Assembly: GCA_021018995.1 (NCBI GenBank)
Contig: CM037593.1
Span: 43,723,810 to 43,787,809, forward strand
Direction: 5' to 3'
DNA length: 64,000 nucleotides
Source: Chloranthus sessilifolius
Taxonomy: Eukaryota; Streptophyta; Magnoliopsida; Chloranthales; Chloranthaceae
The notes beneath the pieces are model-generated. The model was not told where the DNA came from. It saw only the letters and a program-made list of their open reading frames with translations, and made no database searches. The translations under genes and the position numbers were made by a program. Below, piece by piece: positions 55,065 through 64,000 of this stretch. Position 1 is the stretch's first letter, and each line of letters opens with the position of its first letter.

Positions 55065-58007
55065 ATGGCCACGGGTTCAAAATTCTCAGATACCTTGTCT
55101 GCTTTGGTAACCCTACCACCTGCTGGAAGCCTTGTGGCCACTCAAAAATCTCCAAGGATAGCAGAGGCCTCCAATGTGGAGACTCTTGTAGTAACTAAAC
55201 CCTTTGAGGAGCCACAAATGGAGAAAATTGTGAAGAAAGGCGAAGGAATGACCTCTATTGCCCAGGGTGCCAAAAAGAAGTATGCCCCAAAGAAGAGGGC
55301 AAGAGAGCACCCTCCATCTAAGACCCCTGAGAAATCAAAGAAGAAACAGAAAATGGGCAAGGAAGTAGCCACTGAGGTCCCTGAGGATGAAGAGGAAGAA
55401 GATAATGAATACCTCATGGTCCCATCTGATTTTGTTACAGCAATTAAGCTAGAACCTGAGATAATATTTGATAAGGATTTCTTTAAGGAGCTATCTGAAA
55501 TAGCTGCCTCCATGGAGTACCTCACCAAATCCTCATTGCTGCCCCTACTGAGACCCCCAATGCAACTAGTCTTCCCTAGACTAGTGCACTTGTTTTATCA
55601 GAATATCAGAGTCAAAACTGGGGATGATGGGAACCCAGCATTGCTGGTGCTCATAGGCAAATTTGAGATGCTTTTCAATCAAGCTACCACTGCTAGGATC
55701 CTTGGGATACCAGCCAAGTATAACCCTGAATGTGGCTTGAGTCCCCCTTTGACAGCCCCCATCCCAGAGATAGCCAAGGAGCTGACTGGAGGGGTCACTG
55801 CATCTGGAGCATCAATTAGGAAGAGAGATCTGTACCCCCTCCTCAAATTTATGGATGGGGTGTTGAGGAAAAATGGATATTACTCTGGCCATGAGCAGGA
55901 GAGGAGGTTCCCTATTGTTGATGCACTATTCTCCTTCCACAAGGGCCATTACTTGGATGCTACCAAGTTAATTTTTGAGGGGATGACTGACATTGTGGAG
56001 AAGGTGAAAACCAAGAAGAAACCACATTTCCTTTCCTACTGCAGACTTATTACAGCCTTGCTAAAGTTTGGAGGATATAAATTTCAAATGAATGAAGAAA
56101 CAATTGCCCTGAACCTCAAAAATTGTGGAAATAAGCAGTGAGGGATCAGTGGCACTCTCATGGAGAAGAGGAAGAAGAAGGTTGATGTACCAGCAACCTC
56201 TGTTGTTGCTGCTGTTGCTGCATCTGAGGCTCCACCCTCTGCTGCTCTCTCTCAGGCATCCCATTCACTTGTGCCAACAAGCACCACACCCATATCTGCA
56301 ACCATTAACTTACCAGCCACCCCTTCACCCTCCATGCCAGTCACTACTCCCTCAACCCAAGCCTCAAAACCTTCCATAGTCCCCTTACCCTCAGCCCAGC
56401 TCACTTTATCCTTCCTCACAGCCTCCATACATGCTACTACCTACTCTCACCCATCACATCAGCCACACCATGCTCACCCATCCATTGCACATCTGAAGAA
56501 ACCATACCAATCCCTCAACCATCCTTACCTGTGCTAGCAACCTATAAAAAGAAAAGAAGATCAACCAAGGCACAGAAGCAACCCCAACCTCCCTATATCA
56601 CCCAAACCATCCCAATTCCTAAAACCTCCACTACCCCAGACCCAACCATTGACCTACCACCACCCTCATCTGCCCAAGGCTTAGAAACTGAGCCTCCCAC
56701 CCTTGAAATCCCATATAGTTCCCACTACGCCCCACCCAACCCATTGAAACCCCCACACCTTATCCACCTGAATTCTTTCCTTAGACCATTTCATACCAGT
56801 TCCACCTACCCATGGCCAAATCCCTCTTTCTGAAAAGGGATACTCAGCCATGATGTCCTCTATCATAGAGGACATCAACTATTAGTTTACACCTCTCCCA
56901 GACTCACCTCCCCCTCCCCATTTCACCCCTCCTCCATAGTCCCCACAGGCCACCACTTTCATTCATGCACCCACTTCCCCTTTTCAACCAATTCCACCCA
57001 CCACTGGCCACCACTCAAATGGCCAACCTGCATGCCATACACTCTAATCTCCTAGACTAAACCTCAATCCACACCAGCTTCGAAGCCATCTAAGCCTCCT
57101 TGTCACTCTTCACCCCAACATCACAACACCCACCTACCCCACCTCCTTCTCCCCAACCCATAACCATAGCTGTCACCACACCTTCCATTACACCCATGGA
57201 ATTTGTCCCCATTACCCCTCCAACTACATTTACCAATGCCTCCACACAAACTGACTTTGAACCAGATCTTGAACCCACCCCTATGTTGTTGCCCATTATT
57301 TCCCTACCTGCTCCCCCACCAGCTGTAGCTACATCTGATGCTGCAACTGATGTGGAAGACTTAATACCAACCACCTCATTTCTTACCCAAAAAAACTTTG
57401 AGTCTGAACCTACAGTCCATCACTCTTTACCCTCCATCTTCACCTCATCCATCCCCTCTCCCTTAGTGGCTGGTCCTTCTTCAAGTGGTCAGCAGCACAT
57501 CCTGCCCGCCTCTTTCTTTTCCATACCTCCCTACTCCACTCTCCTCCATGCCATGAATGAGAACCCTTACCTGAAGAATGATTTCATTAAGGGCATGTCC
57601 ACCATCAGAACTTCCATCAAATAGCCCTATGAAGAGAAAATTAGTCAGATGGAGTTCGATCACCAAATTCAACTACGCGATATATCTAAGGGATGGAGTA
57701 GGATTTTGGTTCTATATGAAGTTGAAAAGCAGATTGCGGCAATGGAGAAGCTGAGAGCTGATGGCCTAGAGAAAAGATTAGCTGCCGCACATGATGTCAC
57801 AAAAGCCGTTGGGAACTCTATGAAACTAGAGTTCAGCTTGCTGAGACAAAGGTAGCAATCCTTGAAAGGAACCTTGCTGCACTAACTGGCACTACTCCTC
57901 CACAGGCAGCTAAGCCTGCCCCTCCTGCTACTTCTCCTGCAGGTACTATAGAAAAAGGCAGAGGACCCCAAGTCAAAACTGAGCCAGCAGATAATTAGGA
58001 TGATTAG
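55065..58007 (+). pseudogene. ORF2 of element C: nuclear, putative-plant-transposon-protein-like; best-preserved copy
   Basis: Open for 358 codons from ATG 55065 (MATGSKFSDTLSALVTLPPA), then a single TGA in place of TGG (56139), open again to ~56390, then frameshifts; ends TAG 58005-58007. Order: short N-terminus; two basic NLS-like stretches (residues ~68-80 and ~85-99: KKKYAPKKRAR, KSKKKQKMGK); an acidic run PEDEEEEDNE; a folded domain ~145-345 (FPRLVHLFYQNIRVKTGDDG, LVLIGKFEMLFNQAT, KRDLYPLLKFMDGVLRKNG, SGHEQERRFPIVDALFSFHK); Pro/Ser/Thr-rich linker; C-terminal coiled coil (57640-57850: VEKQIAAMEKLRADGLEKRL). The domain resembles the putative plant transposon protein family associated with gypsy elements. 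Nuclear location is inferred from the NLS-like runs. Confidence 0.8.
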
Positions 58008-59860
58008 TTTTGCACATGTACTTAGCTAGAATTTATTTTTTGTACATCACCTTCCCTTGCATTGTACACATTTTTGTTTTAGAAATGTCATTCCTTTTTG
58101 TTATGGTCTGTTTGTTTCATTTTTGTTCATAGATAGTTTGTTTGTTTTAGTTGTTTAATGAGCCTTGTTTCCTGCTTTATATGCTTTACTTAGTTAATTG
58201 TGTTTGAGTTGTTTGTTTTAGTGTCAATTTTTTCTTTGTTCCCTACTGCACATGCCCTCTTCTCTTTGAATCAGTGTGGACACTGCTCCTCATAGGTTTG
58301 GGGGTGTTGCAAGGATTGCCAATGATCTAGTTAACTGAAATGCAGCAGTCTTAACTAAGTGATGAATAAATAGAATGAATTTCACCTAAGCAATGTTGAA
58401 AGTGAGGAGAGATTTAAAAACTGTGCATACCTTTTTAACACTAAAAGTAATTTGAAAATCAGTACTTCTATGAGGTGAACATCAGGAAATTTTTATATAA
58501 GCAGTAGTTAGTGAACTAGTAAAGAGAGAAACAAGTGAAAGCATACCCCTATGAGTGCAATTGAAGACCATACCTAGTGAGCTTTGAGCCTATAAATTTT
58601 TCTTCTAGGAGTGTCTATGGCAATTTTTTCTATTCTAAGGACTGACTGAGTAAAGCCCTTTTCACTGAAAGTTAGACACTCCAAGTTGAAGCTGTTTGAC
58701 AGTAATCATGACACTAAGGAAAGGATTAAGGCCTCATTTGGACAGTTTGAGCCTAAAAGATCAAACCTGTGAAACTACCCTTGTGCATACACTTGTTGAG
58801 CTTTAAAGCCCCTTTTTCTTCAACAAATAGAAATGTACTTAAACCCGAACCTCTTAACCTGATTCAGCCCTACCCTCACTCTGAGAATTCAGAAGATAAA
58901 GGAGAAGATGTTGAAGATAGGTGAGTAATGTTTAACATTTGGTGAAAGGGGAAGAAGAGAGGAGATCTGTAAACAACAGTATAGCAGTTGTAGATGTGTG
59001 GCAGCACTCTACTTAAAAAAATAAAAAAATAGAAAAAAAAGAGAGAGCGAGAGAAGTCAAAAGAAGAATTCCATTGGAAATGTTGAAAAGAAGAGAAGAA
59101 GTTGGCCACTTTAGCTCTGAAATTTCAAAAGGAGATGGAGTTGTGCTGAAATGAAGAAGGTGAAGTCATGAATCATCTTCTACCTGTGTGGATTTTCTCA
59201 ATTTTAAATCCCTTTTTATCCCTTTTATTCTTTACAACCCTCACTAATAAGCCACATTACAACCCATGAAAAGCCCTTGTTGATCCAACGTCAAATGAAC
59301 TGTCATGTGAAGATGAGGGAATGTCAAATCTATGGTGAGAGTATTGTATGATGTGAGAAATTAGAAGCAATGCCCATGGTCATGCTTGCAAACCCATTTG
59401 GTGTATGTAACTACTCTTGAGCTTATGAAGAATGATACACCCTTAAATTCATTTATGAGAGATAGCCCTGGTAAGCATTGGGTCTGAGATTGAAATCATT
59501 GGGGCATTGTTTGAACCTGAATTTTGATTTACTGGTAAGCTCAGTACTGTTTTGCACATTTTTTTTTCTTGGTGGCAGCTAACTGGATGTGATGAACATG
59601 CATGCATGACTGAGGTGTTAAATTGTTTGCATATACTACTTTGGAACTCCTGTAATTTTGACAGAGCAAGGGTGAAATGAACTGTATTTATTTTACACTG
59701 ATTAGCCACTGTTTGCACTTTTGTTAATTATTTCAGTGTTAAATTATTTGCATTATTGCTGTAATTTCCTCTGATTTTTAAAGAATAGGTGTGGAATGAA
59801 GCTTTATTTATTGAAATCTGTTTTGTCATTAAATGCACTATACTTAACTATTTTAATGGT
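58008..59860 (+). other. 3' non-coding region of element C
   Basis: Colinear with B: 'cataggtttgggggtgttgc' near 58291, 'gaagaccatacctagtgag' near 58564, 'ctctgagaattcagaagata' near 58879. A-rich run 59014-59040. Minus-strand frames 59109-58876 and 59718-59449 are not conserved and not considered genes. Confidence 0.6.
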
Positions 59861-60053
59861 GAAATTTGTGGGTACCTTACTGAAAACCCTCAGGAGACTT
59901 CACTCCTCCACTAGGGATCACCTAGGGGTTTAAAAGGCTTGATGCATAAGCTAAATGCATCCGTGCTCCCTATAAAAGTGGCAGTTACATCCTTAGAGTA
60001 GTTATTTAAATTTTACTTTGCTCAGGGACTAGCAAAGATTAGGTTTGGGAGTG
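59861..60053 (+). promoter_or_regulatory. Conserved four-hairpin block and PPT, element C
   Basis: Same four stems as in B (AGGAG/CTCCT, CTAGG/CCTAG, GATGCAT/ATGCATC, CTTTGCT/AGCAAAG), then AGGTTTGGGAGTG before the LTR. Confidence 0.75.
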
Positions 60054-62747
60054 TGTTAATCACTGAAAAGTACCACTTTTCACCTCTTAACCTAGCCTTT
60101 ATTAGACCTTAAAGCTAACTAATAATTCCTTTTTAGCTTGTTTTGTAGTTAGGAATAAATTATGCAGCTTAACATAAAGTCTGTGCTTTTGGTGCCAAGA
60201 AGAGAGAGAATGCAAGTAAAAGATGACAGCTGAACTAGAAAGTGATGGAACAGCATGGTGATATACACCATGATGACTATTTGGCATGTCATAATGGACT
60301 AAGGAAGTTCAACGGATGAACGAAGTATAGGTGAGAGTGGAGGAAGCTGCAACAGAGGCATGTGCATAGCAGCAGAGGAGCCAAGGACCTATCTCGCACA
60401 ACTAAGGTGCAGCCACACGCTATTGAAATTCACTGGCAAAGCTCCCTTGTGTAGCTAAGACATGCAGCACAATAGAGCTCGAGAATAAGTCACGCAGCTC
60501 AAGGAAGGGGTTATCATAAAGCTCATCTCACACAGCAATCGTGCACTTCAGCTGCAAGCTACATGTGAAGAAACTCGTAGTGCTCTAGCACACTAAGCCT
60601 TTAGAAATACTACTCGCGAAGCTCTCGTGAGGATCAAGCCTTAATGCAGCTGCGCGCCTTACCTCGCGAGACCAATTGGCACATACAACTACAAAGACTT
60701 CGCAAAGTTCTCACTTGCTTCTGAAAGAGAGAGACGCCCAGAAGTTCCCTCGCACAGCTCTCACGTGCCTAAAGGTTTAAATCTATATCGAGCGAGATGC
60801 AAAGGCATCTGCAGGAGTACCTCATGAATGAAGTTTTTGAAGCTCCCCTGCAAGAGCAAGCTAAGCATTGAAATCCTTCTGTGTGAGTGCACACAGAGAG
60901 AAAGCACCTACGCAAGCATTCAAAGCTCTACTGTGCGAGACAGCAATATTCAAAGCTAAACTCTACCCCACGAACACTCTTCAGCTGCACGACAGAAGTG
61001 ATATGCAGAAGCCAACCACTCGATGCTCGGGCTCTCCACTTCTTAAAGTTAACTCAAGGATCTTTTAGGGATTTCCCCAGGTCTAGGGCAGACATCCTAA
61101 GGCACGAATTCTGGTGCATGCATCCCAAGACATCCAAGGGTTCTAACAGTGCCACATCTATTTGAAAAAAATTAGGGTTTACTCTTCTCTTAGCCACAGC
61201 ATTAGGGTTAAGTATATAAGCTGCGCTTGTAACTTAGAAACTATCATTCACTTTCTCCTTCAATCTCTGTCGGCTGAGAGCTCAAGCAGGCTAGGGTTAG
61301 GGTTACGGTTTGATCACCTCTTTTTCCATTTTTTCTTCTCTCTTAGCCCAGCACTTGCTAGCTAAATCTTTGGTAAGCACTTAGGTGTAGTTTTATTTGG
61401 TTTTGTAATAGGTCATTTAAACATTAGGATTTCATTTTGAGCTGTTGTGCACGAGGCTGCTGCCTTGAGAAATTTCATTGTTAGTAACATCAGATCAATG
61501 GAATTTATGTTTGAATGCTTACTCAATCTGTTATTTTTTTATTTGTCTGTAGTTCTGTTCAGGCTATAGCATACATTTAGGATTTGAGCTTATTGAAAGG
61601 CCCATGGAAGCTTGAGCTTTTATAGCCTTAGGACCATGGTGGCAGACAACAGTTTTCATGTTCTATCTTAGCATATGTGGGTAAGGAAGCCTCTATGGAT
61701 AGCCTGTGACCATTAGAGTGGATAGACTATAGCCCTAGGGAAAACTTGGTTACAGATCTGAGATGGATTCTTTCTCTATGCACTTAGGCTTGTAGTCTAG
61801 TGAGAGATTGTCTAGGAACAAACTCCCCTTTATCTTACTTGGCCTCTATCAGATGGTAGGTTTGACTTATCTGTACTGATTGCAGACTAGGAGGCTGAGT
61901 CATTGCAAGCCTTTTGTAGCAATGATTAGTTGTGCTTAAGTCCTTATTCAACTTGTTGCTTTTCCTTTGTGTGTGCATCAATGTGTTGCTGGCCTTGACA
62001 ATACACATAGGATTTTATGGGTTGGAACTCTTTATCTGTATGTAGATCCGGGAGTCGGAGCAAAGTAAGCATATATAGTGTCTGCAATGGTATTCACGGC
62101 CTGACTTGATTCATTGGAGGTTTGATCAACTTACTTCTTTGGATTAGGTTAGCTCTTCTGGCTTGATCAATGGGATTTGACAGACTCTATTGGATAGACT
62201 ATGGCCATTTGAGTGGACAGACTATAGCCTTAGGAGCACCCCAAATGGCATGGTTTAAGTTGGATTCTTCTACCTTATTGAGGTTATTGATAGCACTTCA
62301 GCAAGGATTTGCTGCAGAGAGAGAGCCCTAAAGCTGAGTTACACAACTGAATGAACTTTAACCTAGACTGCTTACTTCTCATCCTTTTATCTTTATTTTA
62401 AATCACCATCACCACCCTCTTCATAACCCTTTCTTAGGATAGGACTGCACTTTATTTCTTTTCTTTTTAATAGGTAATTTAGTATAGTCGTGACACCCAA
62501 CTCTCTTTCTTTAGGATTGTCAGATCTGTAGCCAGATCTGGAGGCCTACTATTATAGCCCATTTTGGGTTCTAGATCAATGTCTCTATGGGACAAAGTCT
62601 TACTTATCAAAACTTGCTACAATATCCCTTTATCTTGCAGGCTTAGGATTACTTTTGTTGTGTTATTTCCATCTTCTATTTTACTTTTATTTTAATTTGT
62701 TCTCACCACATAATAAGAACAACATACACTGGTAAATCCAAACAACA
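60054..62747 (+). repeat. 3' LTR of element C
   Basis: 2694 bp, TGTTAATCACTG...ccaaacaaca. TCGCGA cluster 60388-61030; TATA TATATAA 61213-61219. Followed by the GTCAT duplication. Confidence 0.85.
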
Positions 62748-63856
62748 GTCATCAATCAAAACTAGAATCCTATCAATATTGATTTAATCTAATCAATAAT
62801 CTCCTAAAACTTGGGCATCAATAAAATTTGAGAAAATAGAAGATGGAAAAGTAAAACTGCTACACTAATCTGTAAATCTCAATCTGAGTCGTCAATTCAA
62901 ATAATAACTTGAAGATGTTTACAAAGCAGTAAATTACAATAAAATAAATCTAAACTAGAAAGCAAAGTTAAAATATATCTTTCAACCCTCAGCCGCAGGC
63001 GTCAATTACTTCTGAGAAACTACAGATATCTACACTAATCTTCCAGCTCTCAATCCCAGTCGTCAATTGTGATCGAGGAACCTTGGATATCTAAACTACT
63101 CTAAATTACTTTTGATCAGAAGAAAACCCAACCTCAGTCATCAATTGATACTGAGAAATTTTTTGATAAAATTATTCCTATGTCGAGCTCTCTTATTTAT
63201 AGATCATAAGGAGTCAGTTTACAGTGATCTAATCCTAATAAAAGAAACTACTAAAAATAAAAGATTCCTACTATAACTCTACTTCTAATTCTAGCTTTCC
63301 TTGCTTTGAATAGTTGATGTGCCTTTAGACTTTCTCCTTAATTTCAGTAACAAAGATCTTTAGGAGTCTTTCGTCATCAATCTTCTCAGATTCATGATTT
63401 GCCAAACTTCTAATTTAAGAGTTCTTTTAAATTGGAGCATGGCAGTGTAGATCTCCACATGATCAGTAGTAATGAGAAGCTTACTTTTGTAAAATTGTAA
63501 ATTATGACTTATCTTTTTCAGGATAATTCTTTATTAAAAACGATCGTTTTCTCTTTTGTATCGCCTTCCGCTAGAATGTCTTCTAAACAATCATAAATTA
63601 CAATTTTTATATTGTTCTCTTGTAGCTTTGCTCAATCGTGAAGTACGATTTTAGACTTTATTCATGCATCTGATCATCTTTTAGATTCAATCATCTTTCT
63701 TACTGCTTTTTGAGTTTATTTCAACGATGATTAACACTTTGGTTCTCTTTTACTAATTTTCTTTTATATCTGCACATCATTAACCTGTTAGTTGGAAACT
63801 AGGGTTTAGCAACACTAAGTTAAGGGTGATAAAATGGTATATTCTGTGACTAATCA
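62748..63856 (-). repeat. Family-3 5' LTR of element 3c/3d, right part
   Basis: Continues 49231-49536 after element C. It is nearly identical in layout to 3c (46130-47238), as expected for the LTR pair of one element. Minus-strand TATA CTATAAATAAG at 63202-63192; motif cluster 63485-63655; ends gtgactaatca at 63856. Confidence 0.75.
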
Positions 63857-64000
63857 GCAGGGTTCATCCTCCAAATCTATCCTCCTGGCTTTGGCTATAG
63901 CAATGGTTCGAGAATTTTTCTTGGCTTCGGTAGGCTTGTAGCCTAAGTCGAATCTGACATTTTGGTCACCTTTCACTCTGATCGGGTCTCTCTTGCCTTG
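63857..64000 (-). pseudogene. Fragment of a gypsy polyprotein (tentative)
   Basis: The minus strand is open throughout its 144 bp and reads DQNVRFDLGYKPTEAKKNS and AKARRIDLEDEP. It resembles the LGYKPT...A.R word found upstream of protease/RT in some plant Ty3-gypsy polyproteins. It continues beyond the window. The LTR of 3c/3d is inserted next to it. Confidence 0.35.

Larger units (their letters stand above)
49537..62747 (+). mobile_element. Element C, family-1 non-autonomous LTR retrotransposon (13.2 kb)
   Basis: Flanked by a perfect 5-bp target duplication GTCAT (49532-49536 and 62748-62752). Excision restores ccctagcgttggtcatcaat, which matches the uninterrupted family-3 LTR at 46120-46140. 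It contains 5' LTR 49537-52254, PBS 52261-52280, gag 52583-54070, motif cluster 54505-54680, TATA 54685, ORF2 55065-58007, 3' non-coding, hairpin block/PPT to 60053, and 3' LTR 60054-62747. No pol domain was found. Confidence 0.9.

Noticed and set aside
55065..56141. 358-codon ORF as a host gene
   Set aside because: It lies between two LTRs with a perfect target duplication, has homologues in A and B, and is the N-terminal part of the element's ORF2.
61285..61310. 'gctagggttagggtta' as interstitial telomere repeat
   Set aside because: Only about two imperfect units, at a position shared by all family-1 LTR leaders; chance similarity.
1..64000. tRNA, rRNA, snoRNA or miRNA genes
   Set aside because: No cloverleaf, rRNA core or other clear RNA gene was recognised by eye. 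The tRNA-like strings are primer-binding sites. A tRNAscan/Infernal search would settle it.

Overview
The window is nuclear DNA from a flowering plant and consists almost entirely of nested LTR retrotransposons. I see no intact host gene, tRNA, rRNA or CRISPR array. Plant origin is shown by Athila/Tat-type Ty3-gypsy Gag sequences, primer-binding sites complementary to plant tRNA-Asp, domains of the putative plant transposon protein and DUF7745/plant-mobile types, and Ty3-gypsy reverse transcriptase and integrase fragments. The species cannot be named from this sequence.

Family labels are mine. Family 1 (+ strand) has long TGTTAATCACTG... LTRs. Two near-complete copies are present, B (26460-39650) and C (49537-62747), with a decayed relative A (1-~7620) and a fragment D (7634-~9775). 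B and C share one layout: LTR, tRNA-Asp PBS, a gag of about 494 codons, a spacer full of CTCGCGAG-like motifs, ORF2 (about 950-980 codons; basic N-terminus, putative-plant-transposon-protein-like domain, Pro/Ser/Thr-rich linker, coiled coil), a long 3' non-coding region, PPT, LTR. No protease, RT or integrase lies between the LTRs, so these look like non-autonomous elements. Family 3 (- strand, TGATCAGTCACATAATAT... LTRs) occurs at 9790-14875, 24251-26354, and 46063-49536 plus 62748-63856 (split by C). Family 4 (- strand, TGATTGGCC... LTRs) occurs at 14876-17392 (gag and 5' LTR) and 43160-46062 (RT and integrase remnants, 3' non-coding, 3' LTR). A 3.6 kb solo LTR of a TGTAACACCC type lies at 20529-24133 with perfect target duplications. 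A further repeat family (19940-20528/24134-24250 and 26361-26459/39651-40329) is associated with decayed, intron-bearing DUF7745-like coding sequence (17640-19176, 40330-41700).

Nesting is directly readable: B sits in the second repeat copy (TSD GTCAG/ATCAG), C in a family-3 LTR (TSD GTCAT/GTCAT), the solo LTR in the first repeat copy (TSD CAAGT/CAAGT), and the family-4 3' LTR in an integrase gene.

The most interesting signals are non-coding. (1) Every LTR family carries its own cluster of short CG-containing self-complementary motifs, upstream of the TATA box where a TATA is visible. The motif is TCGCGA in family 1 B/C/D, TCGA in 1A, AAATCGTA/TACGATTT in 3, GACCGGTC/GACCGATC in 4, and CTCGCTGCAGCGAG in the solo LTR. 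In families 1A, 1B/C and 3 the same motif type recurs inside the element between gag and ORF2, in C and 3 just ahead of a second TATA box. (2) Families 1, 3 and 4, whose LTRs are unrelated, share a block of about 200 bp next to the PPT made of four successive small hairpins, one with a compensatory A-T to T-A change. Together these suggest a non-autonomous/autonomous retrotransposon system with common replication signals and family-specific promoter codes.
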